This document shows positions 28,494-38,774 of a DNA stretch of 64,000 nucleotides, piece by piece. The stretch's first letter is position 1, and the number at the start of each line of letters is the position of its first letter. Location: positions 499,127 through 563,126 of the forward strand of contig BGKB01000016.1 in the NCBI GenBank assembly GCA_003116975.1, given 5' to 3'. The notes under the pieces were generated by a model, which saw only the letters and a program-made list of their open reading frames with translations, had not been told where the DNA came from and did no database searches. Both the position numbers and the translations under genes were made by a program. Origin of the DNA: Aurantiochytrium sp. KH105 (lineage: Eukaryota; Sar; Bigyra; Thraustochytrida; Thraustochytriidae).

Positions 28494-30329
28494 TCACGTT
28501 TCCTTTACATCATCCGTAATTTTGGCTGCTGACGACTTGCTCTGTACACCCTGTGGATCATTACCCGAGCTGTCTCCGCTCGCCAAAACGTCGACCGTGT
28601 TTCCGCTTGTAGTTGTTGGGTCGCCGCTCTCAGACAAAACAGTAGAACGAAGAATGGCTTGGTCGTCATCTTCATCCTTCAGATTCGAGAGGTCAGCAGA
28701 GAGAAAGGAGAGCGCTTCCACATTGTCGCCCTTTGCAAGATTAACCATGGTACTCCGCACCTTGGAGTGCATGCGCTTGACTCTGCGGTGCTCTCCCTGT
28801 TCAGTTGGGGCGATGCGGCTTCCCTTGCCCCTTTGCTTGTTGGGTTTTGACATGTCTCCGTCAGCTTGGGAAAGAATTGTTGAGGTAATATGTTCCGAGA
28901 GCGTCTTTGCGCGACTGGGATTCAGTCGCGCCATCATGATCTGCATGTCTGTCATGTGCTTGAATTGCTTAAACTTGTCTGTCGCGTGTTCGATCACGTC
29001 GAGGCCCACCATTTCTTCGAGCGGGTTGACGCGAATTTCCACGCCTGAAAGCAAGAGGAGTTTCAGGTAGGCAAATGTTAGAAAGATGGACCAAACGCAA
29101 ATGACAATTGCTCCAAGCAGCTGAACAGCAACAAGCTTGAAACCGCCTCCGTGAAACGGCCCCTCGAGAATGAGCCCGCCACCAAATAGGGGTGATCCAT
29201 CGATTTCGTTGATGCCAATAACCACGTCAAATGACTCTGTGTTGTGAGCAAAGAGGCCTGTGCAGAAGTTACCCACGAAGGCTGCAACAAGGTGTACGGG
29301 GAGCACGCCAACAGCATCGTCAATCTTGAGTTTCTGCAACACATCAATTGAGAGGATTGCGAACGCAGAGCCAAGAGCACCAGAAAATGCTGCTTCCGTC
29401 CCTGACATGACATGTGCGCCGCCTGTTACAGCAACTAGGCCTGCAAGAACTGCACAGGCGATCGTTCCTGGCTTCAAAATTTTGCTTCTTGCGTATCCGA
29501 CGATTGATCCTACACAGCCGCCAAAACTCGCGCCGATCATTGTCGTGAAGACTACACGACCTGCCGCGACGTGACCTCCGTTGGTAAGTCCTAACGTGCT
29601 GCCAGCGTTGAATCCGAACCAACCAAAGAAAAGAAGCATGCTACCGAATAAGACGTGGACGGGCTCTCCCGCGAACACCTTGTGCGAGAGCTCAAGCTGC
29701 TTCTTGACACACTCCAGCTCCTCTGGAATTGGGTACCCAAGCTTGCCCATGCGTGGACCCAGCATAAGACTGCACACAAGAGCAGAGCCACCGCCCAGCA
29801 AGTGAACGACACTGACTCCGGCAAGGTCAACATATCCCATCGTATACAGCCAACCCTCAGAGTGCCATACCCAGTGACACACCACGGGATAGGTGAAGAG
29901 GGTCATGAAGAAAGAGAGTCCAAAGTACACGAAGAGGCGCATTCGCTCGGCGCACGCCCCACTGTCAATCGTCGATGCCGTGGCTGCGAAACTGAGCTGA
30001 AAGAACCACATGGTATGATCCAGATCCTTGTCCGGGAAAAAGTCAGACGTCCCGATGAACCCTCCCCACGACTTGCCGTACGCGAGGCCCCATCCGAGGC
30101 TCCAATATGCGACACCTCCGAGAAGAAGGTCAAAAGTGTTCTTGACGAGAATGTTCACGGTGTTGTTGAGACGCACGCTTCCGCTTTCGAGGAGCGCAAA
30201 ACCACCTTGCATCGTCAACACCAGAGTGCCACATGAAATGAGCCAGGCGGTATCGCCTGGCTCGCGCAACTCCGTGTAGATGGTGTGTTCATCCTCAAGA
30301 CTCGTCGTATTCAGTACGCCAAAAGCCAT
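28494..30329 (-). CDS. Ammonium transporter (AMT family)
   Basis: A 611-residue protein. The membrane part (residues ~25-440) follows the AMT fold: LVLTMQGGFALLESGSVR, FQLSFAATASTIDSGACAER (111-129), a GWLYTMGYVDLAG segment leading to VVHLLGG with pore His H176, GWFGFNAGS (236-244), and DDAVGVLPVHLVAAFVGN with the second pore His H346. These are the twin histidines of ammonium channels/transporters in the plasma membrane. The ~155-residue cytoplasmic tail begins with the conserved G-x-E segment (GVEIRVNPLEE), known in the family to control gating by contact with neighbouring subunits. It continues with Ser/Thr/Asp-rich, probably phosphorylated sequence. No signal peptide is obvious before helix 1. 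The ATG at 30329 is the first in frame. Confidence 0.92.
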   Translation of the reverse strand: MAFGVLNTTSLEDEHTIYTELREPGDTAWLISCGTLVLTMQGGFALLESGSVRLNNTVNILVKNTFDLLLGGVAYWSLGWGLAYGKSWGGFIGTSDFFPDKDLDHTMWFFQLSFAATASTIDSGACAERMRLFVYFGLSFFMTLFTYPVVCHWVWHSEGWLYTMGYVDLAGVSVVHLLGGGSALVCSLMLGPRMGKLGYPIPEELECVKKQLELSHKVFAGEPVHVLFGSMLLFFGWFGFNAGSTLGLTNGGHVAAGRVVFTTMIGASFGGCVGSIVGYARSKILKPGTIACAVLAGLVAVTGGAHVMSGTEAAFSGALGSAFAILSIDVLQKLKIDDAVGVLPVHLVAAFVGNFCTGLFAHNTESFDVVIGINEIDGSPLFGGGLILEGPFHGGGFKLVAVQLLGAIVICVWSIFLTFAYLKLLLLSGVEIRVNPLEEMVGLDVIEHATDKFKQFKHMTDMQIMMARLNPSRAKTLSEHITSTILSQADGDMSKPNKQRGKGSRIAPTEQGEHRRVKRMHSKVRSTMVNLAKGDNVEALSFLSADLSNLKDEDDDQAILRSTVLSESGDPTTTSGNTVDVLASGDSSGNDPQGVQSKSSAAKITDDVKET

Positions 30330-32808
30330 GGCTCCACCTTTTCTCGCGCCACAAGGGCGGTCCCCTTTTGCAAGGTCGCCTCAATCGCGCAGGCAAGTTG
30401 TCGGTTTGCTCGCCATTTCAACACTTCTGCTGGGGCCGGTCGCAAACGGAAGTTGTGCGGGGGGCTCTCTCTCCCTCTGGCGACCCACCACTTTTTCCTT
30501 TTCTTGCTTCTTTCTTGCTTCTCGTGCATCTTAAAATATGCCAGCCAGTCTTTCTTTCCGTTGCCCGAACGGAGTGTCAAAAGGGGAGTCTCCCTCAAGC
30601 TCCAGCGCAAGGCGCACAACAGTTCGTCTTAGAAACTGCAGCACCTCTTCGTTTTCTTTCGTTCCCTTTTTTTTCGTTACCTTTTTCTTCCCCCTGTTTC
30701 TGTTTTATTTGCGTCGTTCGAGAGAGAGAGTGCCAACATTCAGAATGGAGTCACATCGCTTCGCTGAGTTCATCGTATGTCCATGCGCATCAAAACGAGA
30801 ATTTCTCAGTGATCGCGTATTACTCGTAACGACAATCTTTCACAACTCCAGCACCCACGGAAGCGGGGATGTTCGCGACGGGAAAATCTACTGTTGCGAC
30901 ATGGGCCAAACGCTGCAGCGGAACCCAACGGGTAAAAAGTGGACGTCCCCGGTTCAAAGCAAACAGCTTCGCGGCAGATGCGCTAGTTTGACATGCTCAC
31001 CCCCGCGTCGCTTCGTGCTAATAGCTTCCGCCTTCTTGCTTGATGGCTTGGTGGGTGCCCTTTTGAACGATTTCAGAGCTCAACCGACCTTCCGACTCGA
31101 GCGTGTCCCGACCCGCCGCCCGCTGTGGCCGCCCGCATACATACACGACTTCTTGGTTCTTTTGCCCGGTGCCGCTGCCGAGGTGAAGGCTTCAGACAAA
31201 GCAAGCCCTAACGGCATACGCGCCGCGGCAGCCTGGAAACTGCCGTCCGGGTCCGCCGCGCCGGTGCGTCCAGCATCAGACCCGGGCCTGGCAAGGCTTT
31301 GTGGAAGGCTCGACTCGGACTTCGGCCCCGCGTTTGTCCGTTCAACGGAAACATTTCAGAGGTGACTTTACTGATTGTGATAAGCAAGTAGAACAATTTA
31401 CCTCGACAGGCCGATTCGCGTTCCCTAAGGGACACTTTTCACACTCTGCGAGTCAGTTGAACTTGCAGGCGCGCAGATGCCCGGCGAGCGCCTCCCGCGT
31501 GCTGCCGCGTCGTGCCTCTTTAATTTTTTTCTTCTCGCGGAGCTCACGTCTATCAAAACTTGTCTTTTCTCGATAATGATGAGTCCGATGCGCTTAGAGA
31601 TGTGCGAGGTGGGAATAGCTCGGACAGCCCGGCGACGCCTCCTCTTTGTCGGAATCATATTTGCCAGGAAGGAGGAGGTTCGAATTATGGGTGAAGAAGG
31701 GGGCTCCGTTGAGCCTCAAGCAAATGGCTGAAGCAGCAGAGGTGTTGCGAGTGATGGACCACGAGGATCGAGTGATCGACCACTGGATCAAATGAAGCAA
31801 AGATCTTTAAAATTGAAAAAACATGCGCATGTTTACTACTGCTACTGGTCCTGCTCCTGCTTGAGTGCTAAAGTAAGAAAAATAGAATTGAATTGACCAA
31901 CATTTTTTTTCACTTGTCCACGTCAGAATGGTCTGGACTCAATGGATGAAAATTTGACAAAGCTAAGAGACGCGAAATTCCCTTTTTTCGGCGGTGGACC
32001 AGCAGAAAAATACATTCCAACTCGTAAAGCCAAGTTTGGATTTTCATTCACGTTGCCTTTATGATTCTCTTTGTCAACACCAGGTAAATCACTGGCAATA
32101 TCGCTCTGCCGCAGATGCCTCCCGTAGCCCGGGTTTCTCGATCCCCATCGCGCACCTTGAGATCATATAAATCGCCCCGAACGATACATCCACTTCACTC
32201 GTCTCCTCGTCCACGCGCCAGAGAGGGTTCTGCTCCACACACATTCAAGCCCACGCCCCTCGAGCCCGCCTTCGCGCCCTGCTTTCTTCGTGCATGCAAA
32301 CAAAGAACCTGTCTCTCCTCCCCCTTGATCCCAACGCACCACCAACCCGTCTTTGTACCTCGTACGCAGTGCATCTCTTGGTGGAGACCGTGAGCCCCCC
32401 ACCAGGTTCTTTCGGGAGCGCCGAAGGGAAGGGAATGTGGTCACCGTTGCTGGTAAGTTACGAAACGCGTGTACATGTGCGGCGGTTTCTTTCCTCAAGC
32501 AAGGCGCGGCGAGGCCAGGTGACCGAGCCGCCGCGAGTCGCCGCGCGGCAGACTCCCATCCACGCCCGCGGCGACGGCGAGCGCTCGCGGCGGCAGGCCC
32601 AGCCCGCCCGCCGCGTCCCGCGGCAGCGCCTCTCGCGCGCGCGGTCCCGCGCGCGGTCCCGCCGCGAGGAGGCGCGGGCGGCGTCGCTCCGGGGACGTGG
32701 CGCAGCTCGCGCGCGAACGTTCACACTCGAAGCCGCCTCGCCCGGCCTCGACCGCGGGCGCCCGGCGTCGCGGCGCGGCGCGCAGAGCGCGGCAGGCGGC
32801 GGGAGAAG
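30330..32808. other. Divergent intergenic region between AMT and DHHC genes
   Basis: About 2.5 kb without a supported gene. The longest opening (275 codons from 30538) has no recognisable domain and mixed composition. The centre (31370-32150) is AT-richer. A TATA-like box is at 32166-32171. A GTAAGT donor-like site at 32453 lies in GC-rich sequence before the DHHC start and could mark a 5' UTR intron. No tRNA could be folded from the GGTTCRA-like strings near 30950 and 31677. Confidence 0.45.
32166..32171 (+). promoter_or_regulatory. Possible TATA box for the DHHC gene
   Basis: TATAAA inside CATATAAAT, in a locally AT-rich spot about 640 bases upstream of the DHHC ATG and followed by CT-rich sequence. 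Its distance would require a long or spliced 5' UTR, so this is only a candidate. Confidence 0.25.
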
Positions 32809-33811
32809 ATGCCGCGAAGGACGAATGGGTTTCAAAGGCCGTTCACCAATGACCAGATGCTCTCGTGGGTGGCGGAGCCAACCGCGGCGATCGTCTTCTA
32901 CCTCCTTGTCGTCCCCTTTACCTTTGATGAAACGCGCACGGCCTTTGTGACCGTCTTCACGGTGCTTCTCGGTCTCCATATCGTTTGCTGGCTATGGTGC
33001 AGCCTCGCCGACCCCGGCGTCCAGGTACGTTCTTGTCCAAAAACGGTTGAAGGGAACGTGTGGCGAATTCGCGCGCTGCATGCACGTTGACAGGCTTGAC
33101 TAATGATGTGACGTCGCATCCACATTGGCTCGACCGGCTGGTTTTTCTTCGCGCAGGGGGGCATGTCCTGGCCCTGCATGGCTGAGGCACAACGCGAGGC
33201 ACGCTACTGCTCTGTGTGCAACAAGTCCGTGCCGGGGCTCGATCATCACTGCACCTGTACGTTAGTTGTTTACATTGCGCTTCTACTTTATCGTGAGGAT
33301 GCTAACTCTTGCTTTCCGTGACCTCGTTTTTCCGCTTTGCAACACAGGGCTTAACACATGTATCGGTAAACGCCAGTACCCAGCATTTTTCGCCCTTGTC
33401 ACGATCGGGACGATCATGTACTGGTTCGAAACTGTAGTCTTCATTCTGATGCTCACGACATTGTTTACCGCTGAGACACGAGAAAAAGCGGAAGATATTT
33501 TGGGCTCGCAGACCACGTATCAGGTTCTCGTCTCCCTTGCAGTTTGTTATGCGGCTGGATTGGCTTGCGCGCTCTCCATCCTTTTCGTCTTTCATATGTT
33601 TTTGCAGTTCACGGGTCTAGGGACCTACGCGTGGATGATTTCGAATCGCGATAGAAAAGTGCAAAAGGCCAAGAAAAAGAAGGAAAAGGCAAAAGCAAAG
33701 GAGCAGGAGCTCGCCAGTGCAAAGGCCACCAGAGAGGAGACGCAAGCGCCGAGCAACGTTGACCAAAACGGGCCATCTCCAGCGCCCTTGCCGTTTGTCG
33801 CAAACGTCTAG
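32809..33811 (+). CDS. DHHC-type protein S-acyltransferase (three exons)
   Basis: Exons 32809-33024, 33157-33256 and 33348-33811, joined by GT..AG introns of 132 and 91 bases (phases 0 and 1), give 259 residues. Two membrane helices precede the catalytic region (about 25-40 and 44-66) and two follow it. The catalytic motif is DHHCTWLNTCIG (101-112), preceded by YCSVCNKSVPGL. The second intron splits the Trp codon right after the active-site Cys segment. The membrane-proximal CRD is short: the usual first CxxC and HHC zinc-ligand sets are largely missing, with only C79, C90, C93 and C110 nearby. The tail is Lys-rich (KAKKKKEKAKAKEQ) then Pro/Ser-rich. The family palmitoylates cytosolic Cys residues at Golgi or plasma membrane. 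The ATG at 32809 has A at -3. Confidence 0.8.
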
Positions 33812-34214
33812 GCCTCGTCTAGTCTTACGATCGTCTCTCCGTTCTCTCATCCTTGCGAAATTCCAAGTCCCTCTTCTCGTTGACTTTACAAGAATGGGGC
33901 GTTGACTAGGTTATAAAGTTTGTTTTCAATTTTGCCTTGTATTTCACGAATTCTTGACTGATTGCTGCTGGTTTCATGTCTGAGGATGGCCTTCGCGACT
34001 CGTTTGTTGATCAAAACCATTCTGCTCATCAACTTTGCTTAGGACTTCTTTCTTCTGTGCAGTGTACCAACAAGTGTCAAATTGAGCATAACCCGCACGA
34101 GCAGCAGACGTCAAATAGGCACATCTGTGCGGCGACTTATCATGTTGGCTTGGTGACAAAAAATGCAAACGACCTACTAAAGAGAGTTATTGCTTAGAGC
34201 CTTGTAGCTAAACC
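33812..34214. other. Convergent 3' intergenic region
   Basis: Between the stops of the DHHC and calpain-EML genes. Mixed composition; no gene or strong repeat. A short CTAAACCCTAACC string at about 34208-34220 is too short to be a telomeric relic. Confidence 0.5.
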
Positions 34215-37200
34215 CTAACCTACGCGCCGTGTCGAGTCAACGAGCTGCCACTGTATGAGCGTGCAGTCGTTACCGCCCGTGGAAACAAGTTTATCCTCTC
34301 CTGCGTATGCGACATTCGTCACGTGCGAAGCGTGGCCTTCACCGAAGGCAACTTGCGTCTCGTCCCGCTCCGGGAAAGGATACGGATACAGGTTGACTTT
34401 GCCCAAGTCATCGCCTGTTGCGAGCAGCGAGGGCGCTGCCGGATCGTTGGTGAGCGAAAAGCGCAAGCAAGCATTAATGTCGGTTCCGTCTGCTTCCGGG
34501 GGCCAGACGCCTTGCGTTTCCCACGCGAGAGGACAGTTGGTTGTCTCCCACTCCATATCTTTGAGCGATGAAGCAGAGGTCTCTTGGGACTTGGTGCGCA
34601 CGTTGTAAAAGAGCAACTCGTACGAAGCATCATTTGTGCGCAGATATGTCGAGCAAGCCGAAAAGTCAATATGGGTGACGGTTGCCGTTGAGGCCTTACA
34701 GACATACACCTTGCGAAGTGTTTTGGCGTCCAAGACGTAGACGTTGGTGTCATTCGAGCCAGCAGCAAGAAAGTCGTTGTTTCTGCAAAAGGCGAGACAA
34801 GAAATGTGTGGCCCGCGCGCCTTGCCGCGGCGAGCGTTCGCTCGGGAGTTTGATGTCTTTTTGCTGACAGACAGATTTGCCGTGACCTTTTTCTTGAGCG
34901 TTGCGCCATCAAGGAGCATGACGAGGTTATCAACAAGGCCAAGTGCCAGCGTTGCTCCGTCATGAGACCACGCTGCCGCACGACATCCGGACGGCAACTT
35001 GGTGCTACGCTCCTGCGTGAACGCCTTGGTATTCCAAACGCGAAGCATTTGGTCATCACCGGTTGTGACCACGCACCTGGAGGCAGGATGAGCCGCGAGG
35101 CCCCATAACTCTCCGCTCGAGTGGCCAACAACGACCGGGGTCTCGTCGTTCTTGGCGATAATTGAGCCTTCGCCAAGAGCGGTGTACTCTCCGGCAAAGG
35201 CTTGCACGGCAGAGGAGAATTTGGTGGATGCTGCAGCTTCGTCTTCGTAGTCCTCCTCTAAGCGTTTGCCTCGGAAGGCCCAACGCTTGACGGATCCATC
35301 GCTCGCTCCACTATAAAGATGCCCGTTCTTGAAACCAAGAGCTTTGACAGGTGCCTTCCCATCTTTGCCACCGCCGTGCTCGGCGGCTTCAACACACTTG
35401 CCTTCTTTGCTCCAAAGAAGGATTCTGCCGTCAGCAGTGCCTGTGGCAAGCACGAAGCTGGCTTCTTTTCCGGCCAAAACATCGTTTTCATCAACCAAAC
35501 GCGAAGCACAAAGAACGACGGCCGGAGCGCCGCCCTTTTGCCCAAAGATTGCGCGTTTGTCCTTGAGCTGCGCGTCGAGGAAAACCATGTACTTTTTACC
35601 GCCAGTGACGAAACGGTCTCCATTATGATGAGCAAAGTAGCAGTCGGCCTTGTTGCCCTTGGCATGTTTGCGGAGCTTGCCTGACGTCGCACAGTAAAGC
35701 GCGAGCGAGTGGTTGTCATCGCCGCCAACGGTGAGGACTTCAGTTCCGTCACTCGAAAACTTGACGCAGGTGATCTCCCGCTTGTGCTCGAAGGCGTCGA
35801 GTCGGCACACGAGATCACCAGTGAGAGCATCCCAAACGCATGCAAAGGGCTTTTTTCCGAGCTGGCCCGTAACAACACGACGACCCGTGACGTCAACGTC
35901 CATGCAAGAGATATCATCCGTGTGAGCACGAAAGTACTTTTGCGTGTGCGTGCTGGGATTGTAAATGACGCCAAGTGCCGCTGCGATGTACACGAGGCTA
36001 TTTTCGGCATTGACAAAGACTGCATTGCGAATCTTGGCGTTGAATCCATAGACCCAATCGAGATCGACAGTGTGCTGAAGACTCGACGCGCTTTTGGGCG
36101 GGTGAGAGGGCGGGAAAATAGCGCCCTTCCAAGGTTTGACTGCGAGAAACTCATCACCGGCGCCAGCAAACTCGTCTTCACTAAACTGAAGATTACCCAT
36201 TGTCGTACGGCGGGCAACAGACGAAGCGCTCGTGGCAGCACGAAGCAGTGCGTCCAAGTTTGGCCGAGGACTCGGACGCATGCTGACTGGCTTGAGGAGA
36301 GCTTCCGGTTTGAGAACTTCGCCATCGTAACACTTGAGCATTTTCCCGTAGAGAAGAAGCACGTTCATCATTCGGGCTTGCTCCTCGCGAACCATTTGCA
36401 ACTCGGCGCGCAGACCATCATTCTCGCGTTGAAGAGATTTGGTTGCGTTCACAAGACCACACAAAAGCTCCTTTTGTGCGGAGGTTTGGGTAAATGATTC
36501 ATCCATCTTCGCTGAGCTTGATCCGCTCGAAAAACGAGGAGCAGCCTCATCGCCCTGAACAGACTCCGCAAAGGCCTCGTCCCCTTGCATGCCATTGATT
36601 TGTCTTTCGACATTCTCGGCGTCGACGAGTCGACTGAGTTCTTGCGCATCAATGATGCTGTCGCTGCCGCTGAAAGCATCGAATTCGGCACGGATGGCTT
36701 CGAGGCCGAGAGACCGCATGGTTTGCTCCCAGGTAGTCCAATCAATTCTTCCATTGCCCGCATTTGTCATGGACGAGGCAAGTGCTGCCATGGAAACGCG
36801 CTGACGCTTGGCGCGCTCCACGAGTTCCGCTCGGCGCTCTTCAAAGGCGTACAGGGCGCCAAGGTCGCGACGCGACGCAGGTTTGGAAGTAAGGGAGTTC
36901 CGGCGAAAGTCTACCTGGACGTGTTCAACGACGCCATACTCTTCCTCCTCGGCGATGAGCTCGCCATTTTCGAGAGCGATCGGGCGGCTGCCGTACACTT
37001 GAAGGGTATACTTGCACTCTGCCCCTGGTGCAAAGGTGCTTGGGACAATGACGTAGTCGCCCTTTGCAAGACGCGGAATGTCGATGTCGATACTCAAGTG
37101 ACGTTTGTATGGGGCCTGTTCGCGATCGTCGGTACCTGGGATCTTTGCCGGAGGCTTGGCTACCTCTCCAGCCTGCATGTCCTCCAGCGATAGGATATGG

Positions 37201-38774
37201 AAGCTGAGGGGCTGCTGCATCTGTGCTTGGGCACGACCGGCCTTGCGGCGCGGATCTTCCTGGTTGAGCTGAATATAAATGCGCGAATCCGGCTCAAGCA
37301 CCCTGAAGCGGTGCTTTGGGTTGGACATCCACGTTTTGCAGGTGTGATTGCCGCCAGCATTGCTATGCTTGGTGGTCCAGGCGCCCGTGACACGTTGTCC
37401 AGCCCACTTGTCGGGAAAGTCAATGGCGGCGAAGAAGACGGTAAAGTAGCGCGTCCAGTCCTCCCAGGTCATGAAAAAGGTGCCATCACGAGCATTTCCA
37501 TTTACGGGAAGAACTGTGGAGGGCACGCCCTTGCGCTCGCAAATGGGTCGGTCAAACACGTTTTGGAGCGCCTTGAGGTTTCGCTTGAACTCGGGGGACT
37601 CATCGGACCAGGGTCCCGTCCATTCTCCAAAGCCCCAAGGGTTGCGAAGCCGCACTAGCTTGACGTCACCATCGTCCTTTGTGTGCACGAGTCCAACGTC
37701 AATGAGAGCGTAGGCGTGTCGCGACATGAGCCCTGTGTCGCCGACCTTTTGCTCGACCTTTCCGGCCTTGAGGTCGCGCGGATCTGGCTGAATCGAGCAG
37801 CCCATCATGCATCCCCATTCGTTGGCATATTCGTTGCAGCGGTTCCAGAGCGTCCCATCTCGGATCCAAACAGCATATTTGGGATGAAATCCCGTGTGGC
37901 CCTCGCGGAGAACAAGCTCCTCACATGCGAGACCGGTGAGATCACGCAGCGCGCCATCAACATAGCCACCAATCAGAGCATCATAGCTCCCGTGAAGTTT
38001 GGCGTAGGCCTTTTCCAGAAGTGAAACCCATAGCTCGTTGCGATCTTTACAATGTGCAAAGACAGGTTTGCCTGATTTTGCAAAGATGGGAAGGCGATCA
38101 TCGATGATGACAAAAAACCACTCGTGGTCTTTGAAGAAACGACAAACACGAAAGCCGTATTTACGCATTTTGCGCTCAAAGCCGACTGAAGTCGATTTCC
38201 AAAAGACCTTGGCGAGGAGATCTGGGCGCGAGGCCAAGACGCTCATGCCACTGAGAAGCCAGCAGTCCCCGAGACGGCCCTGAATAACGTCGTTGGCACT
38301 GACGCCATCCAAAAAGAGAACTCCCTCATCACAAAAGGAGCGCGATGATCCGCTCGATGATGTGGGGTCGAAGCCGTCTTCGTCGGCATCTTCTTCTTGG
38401 GTTGCGTCGGAGGCGACGGAATCTTGATCGCTCATTTCGATGTCGCTTTCTTCATCGACCTTGGCCCCGAGGTCTACGGCTTTGCAGTCTCGTGCCCAGC
38501 GCGGTCTCACCCACTCGCATTGCGCCGGGTCGGCATAGTTTCCATTGGGCGCCTTGCCGTCGCCATAGAACGAAGAGGCGCCGTCAGGGTCCTGTTTTTT
38601 GGGTCCAAAAAAGTTGTCAACAAAACGCTCGCCTCCCTTTCGCTCGCATCGATCGATGACCTTTTGCACGGCAGTGGTCACCTCTTGCTCTGCGCGGTCC
38701 CAGGCGGCGTTGAGGTCCGTGTAGCGGTCGATTTTGAGCGCACCGACACGCACAATGGTCCAGTGACTTGTCAT
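34215..38774 (-). CDS. Calpain-family cysteine protease fused to an EML-like HELP/WD40 region
   Basis: A 1,519-residue single-exon protein. Residues ~130-410 are a calpain catalytic core with the full triad: C171 in QGRLGDCWLLSGMSVLA, H353 in SRHAYALIDV and N378 in RLRNPWGFGEW. Residues ~450-595 look like the C2-like calpain beta domain. Residues ~670-720 resemble degenerate EF hands (GNGRIDWTTWEQ, then SGSDSIIDAQELSRLVD). A short coiled coil lies at ~768-810. From ~885 an EML (EMAP-like) module begins: FPPSHPPKS, LDWVYGFNAKIRNAVFV, YIAAALGVIYNPSTHTQKYF, then HTDDISCMDVDVTGRRVVTG. About ten or more WD40 blades run to the C-terminus. EML proteins bind tubulin and calpains are Ca2+-dependent regulatory proteases. 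The ATG at 38774 (A at -3) is preferred; the frame opens 11 codons earlier only with GTG. Confidence 0.85.
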   Translation of the reverse strand: MTSHWTIVRVGALKIDRYTDLNAAWDRAEQEVTTAVQKVIDRCERKGGERFVDNFFGPKKQDPDGASSFYGDGKAPNGNYADPAQCEWVRPRWARDCKAVDLGAKVDEESDIEMSDQDSVASDATQEEDADEDGFDPTSSSGSSRSFCDEGVLFLDGVSANDVIQGRLGDCWLLSGMSVLASRPDLLAKVFWKSTSVGFERKMRKYGFRVCRFFKDHEWFFVIIDDRLPIFAKSGKPVFAHCKDRNELWVSLLEKAYAKLHGSYDALIGGYVDGALRDLTGLACEELVLREGHTGFHPKYAVWIRDGTLWNRCNEYANEWGCMMGCSIQPDPRDLKAGKVEQKVGDTGLMSRHAYALIDVGLVHTKDDGDVKLVRLRNPWGFGEWTGPWSDESPEFKRNLKALQNVFDRPICERKGVPSTVLPVNGNARDGTFFMTWEDWTRYFTVFFAAIDFPDKWAGQRVTGAWTTKHSNAGGNHTCKTWMSNPKHRFRVLEPDSRIYIQLNQEDPRRKAGRAQAQMQQPLSFHILSLEDMQAGEVAKPPAKIPGTDDREQAPYKRHLSIDIDIPRLAKGDYVIVPSTFAPGAECKYTLQVYGSRPIALENGELIAEEEEYGVVEHVQVDFRRNSLTSKPASRRDLGALYAFEERRAELVERAKRQRVSMAALASSMTNAGNGRIDWTTWEQTMRSLGLEAIRAEFDAFSGSDSIIDAQELSRLVDAENVERQINGMQGDEAFAESVQGDEAAPRFSSGSSSAKMDESFTQTSAQKELLCGLVNATKSLQRENDGLRAELQMVREEQARMMNVLLLYGKMLKCYDGEVLKPEALLKPVSMRPSPRPNLDALLRAATSASSVARRTTMGNLQFSEDEFAGAGDEFLAVKPWKGAIFPPSHPPKSASSLQHTVDLDWVYGFNAKIRNAVFVNAENSLVYIAAALGVIYNPSTHTQKYFRAHTDDISCMDVDVTGRRVVTGQLGKKPFACVWDALTGDLVCRLDAFEHKREITCVKFSSDGTEVLTVGGDDNHSLALYCATSGKLRKHAKGNKADCYFAHHNGDRFVTGGKKYMVFLDAQLKDKRAIFGQKGGAPAVVLCASRLVDENDVLAGKEASFVLATGTADGRILLWSKEGKCVEAAEHGGGKDGKAPVKALGFKNGHLYSGASDGSVKRWAFRGKRLEEDYEDEAAASTKFSSAVQAFAGEYTALGEGSIIAKNDETPVVVGHSSGELWGLAAHPASRCVVTTGDDQMLRVWNTKAFTQERSTKLPSGCRAAAWSHDGATLALGLVDNLVMLLDGATLKKKVTANLSVSKKTSNSRANARRGKARGPHISCLAFCRNNDFLAAGSNDTNVYVLDAKTLRKVYVCKASTATVTHIDFSACSTYLRTNDASYELLFYNVRTKSQETSASSLKDMEWETTNCPLAWETQGVWPPEADGTDINACLRFSLTNDPAAPSLLATGDDLGKVNLYPYPFPERDETQVAFGEGHASHVTNVAYAGEDKLVSTGGNDCTLIQWQLVDSTRRVG

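Noticed and set aside
30950-30970. tRNA B-box-like GGTTCAAA (also GGTTCGAAT near 31677)
   Set aside because: No T-stem pairing and no A-box or acceptor stem could be found around either.
30538-31365. 275-codon plus-strand opening in the AMT-DHHC intergenic region
   Set aside because: No recognisable domain, a Phe/Ser-rich repeat-like start and changing composition along its length; not enough support.
34208-34220. Telomere-like CTAAACCCTAACC string
   Set aside because: Only about two units and no subtelomeric context; expected by chance.
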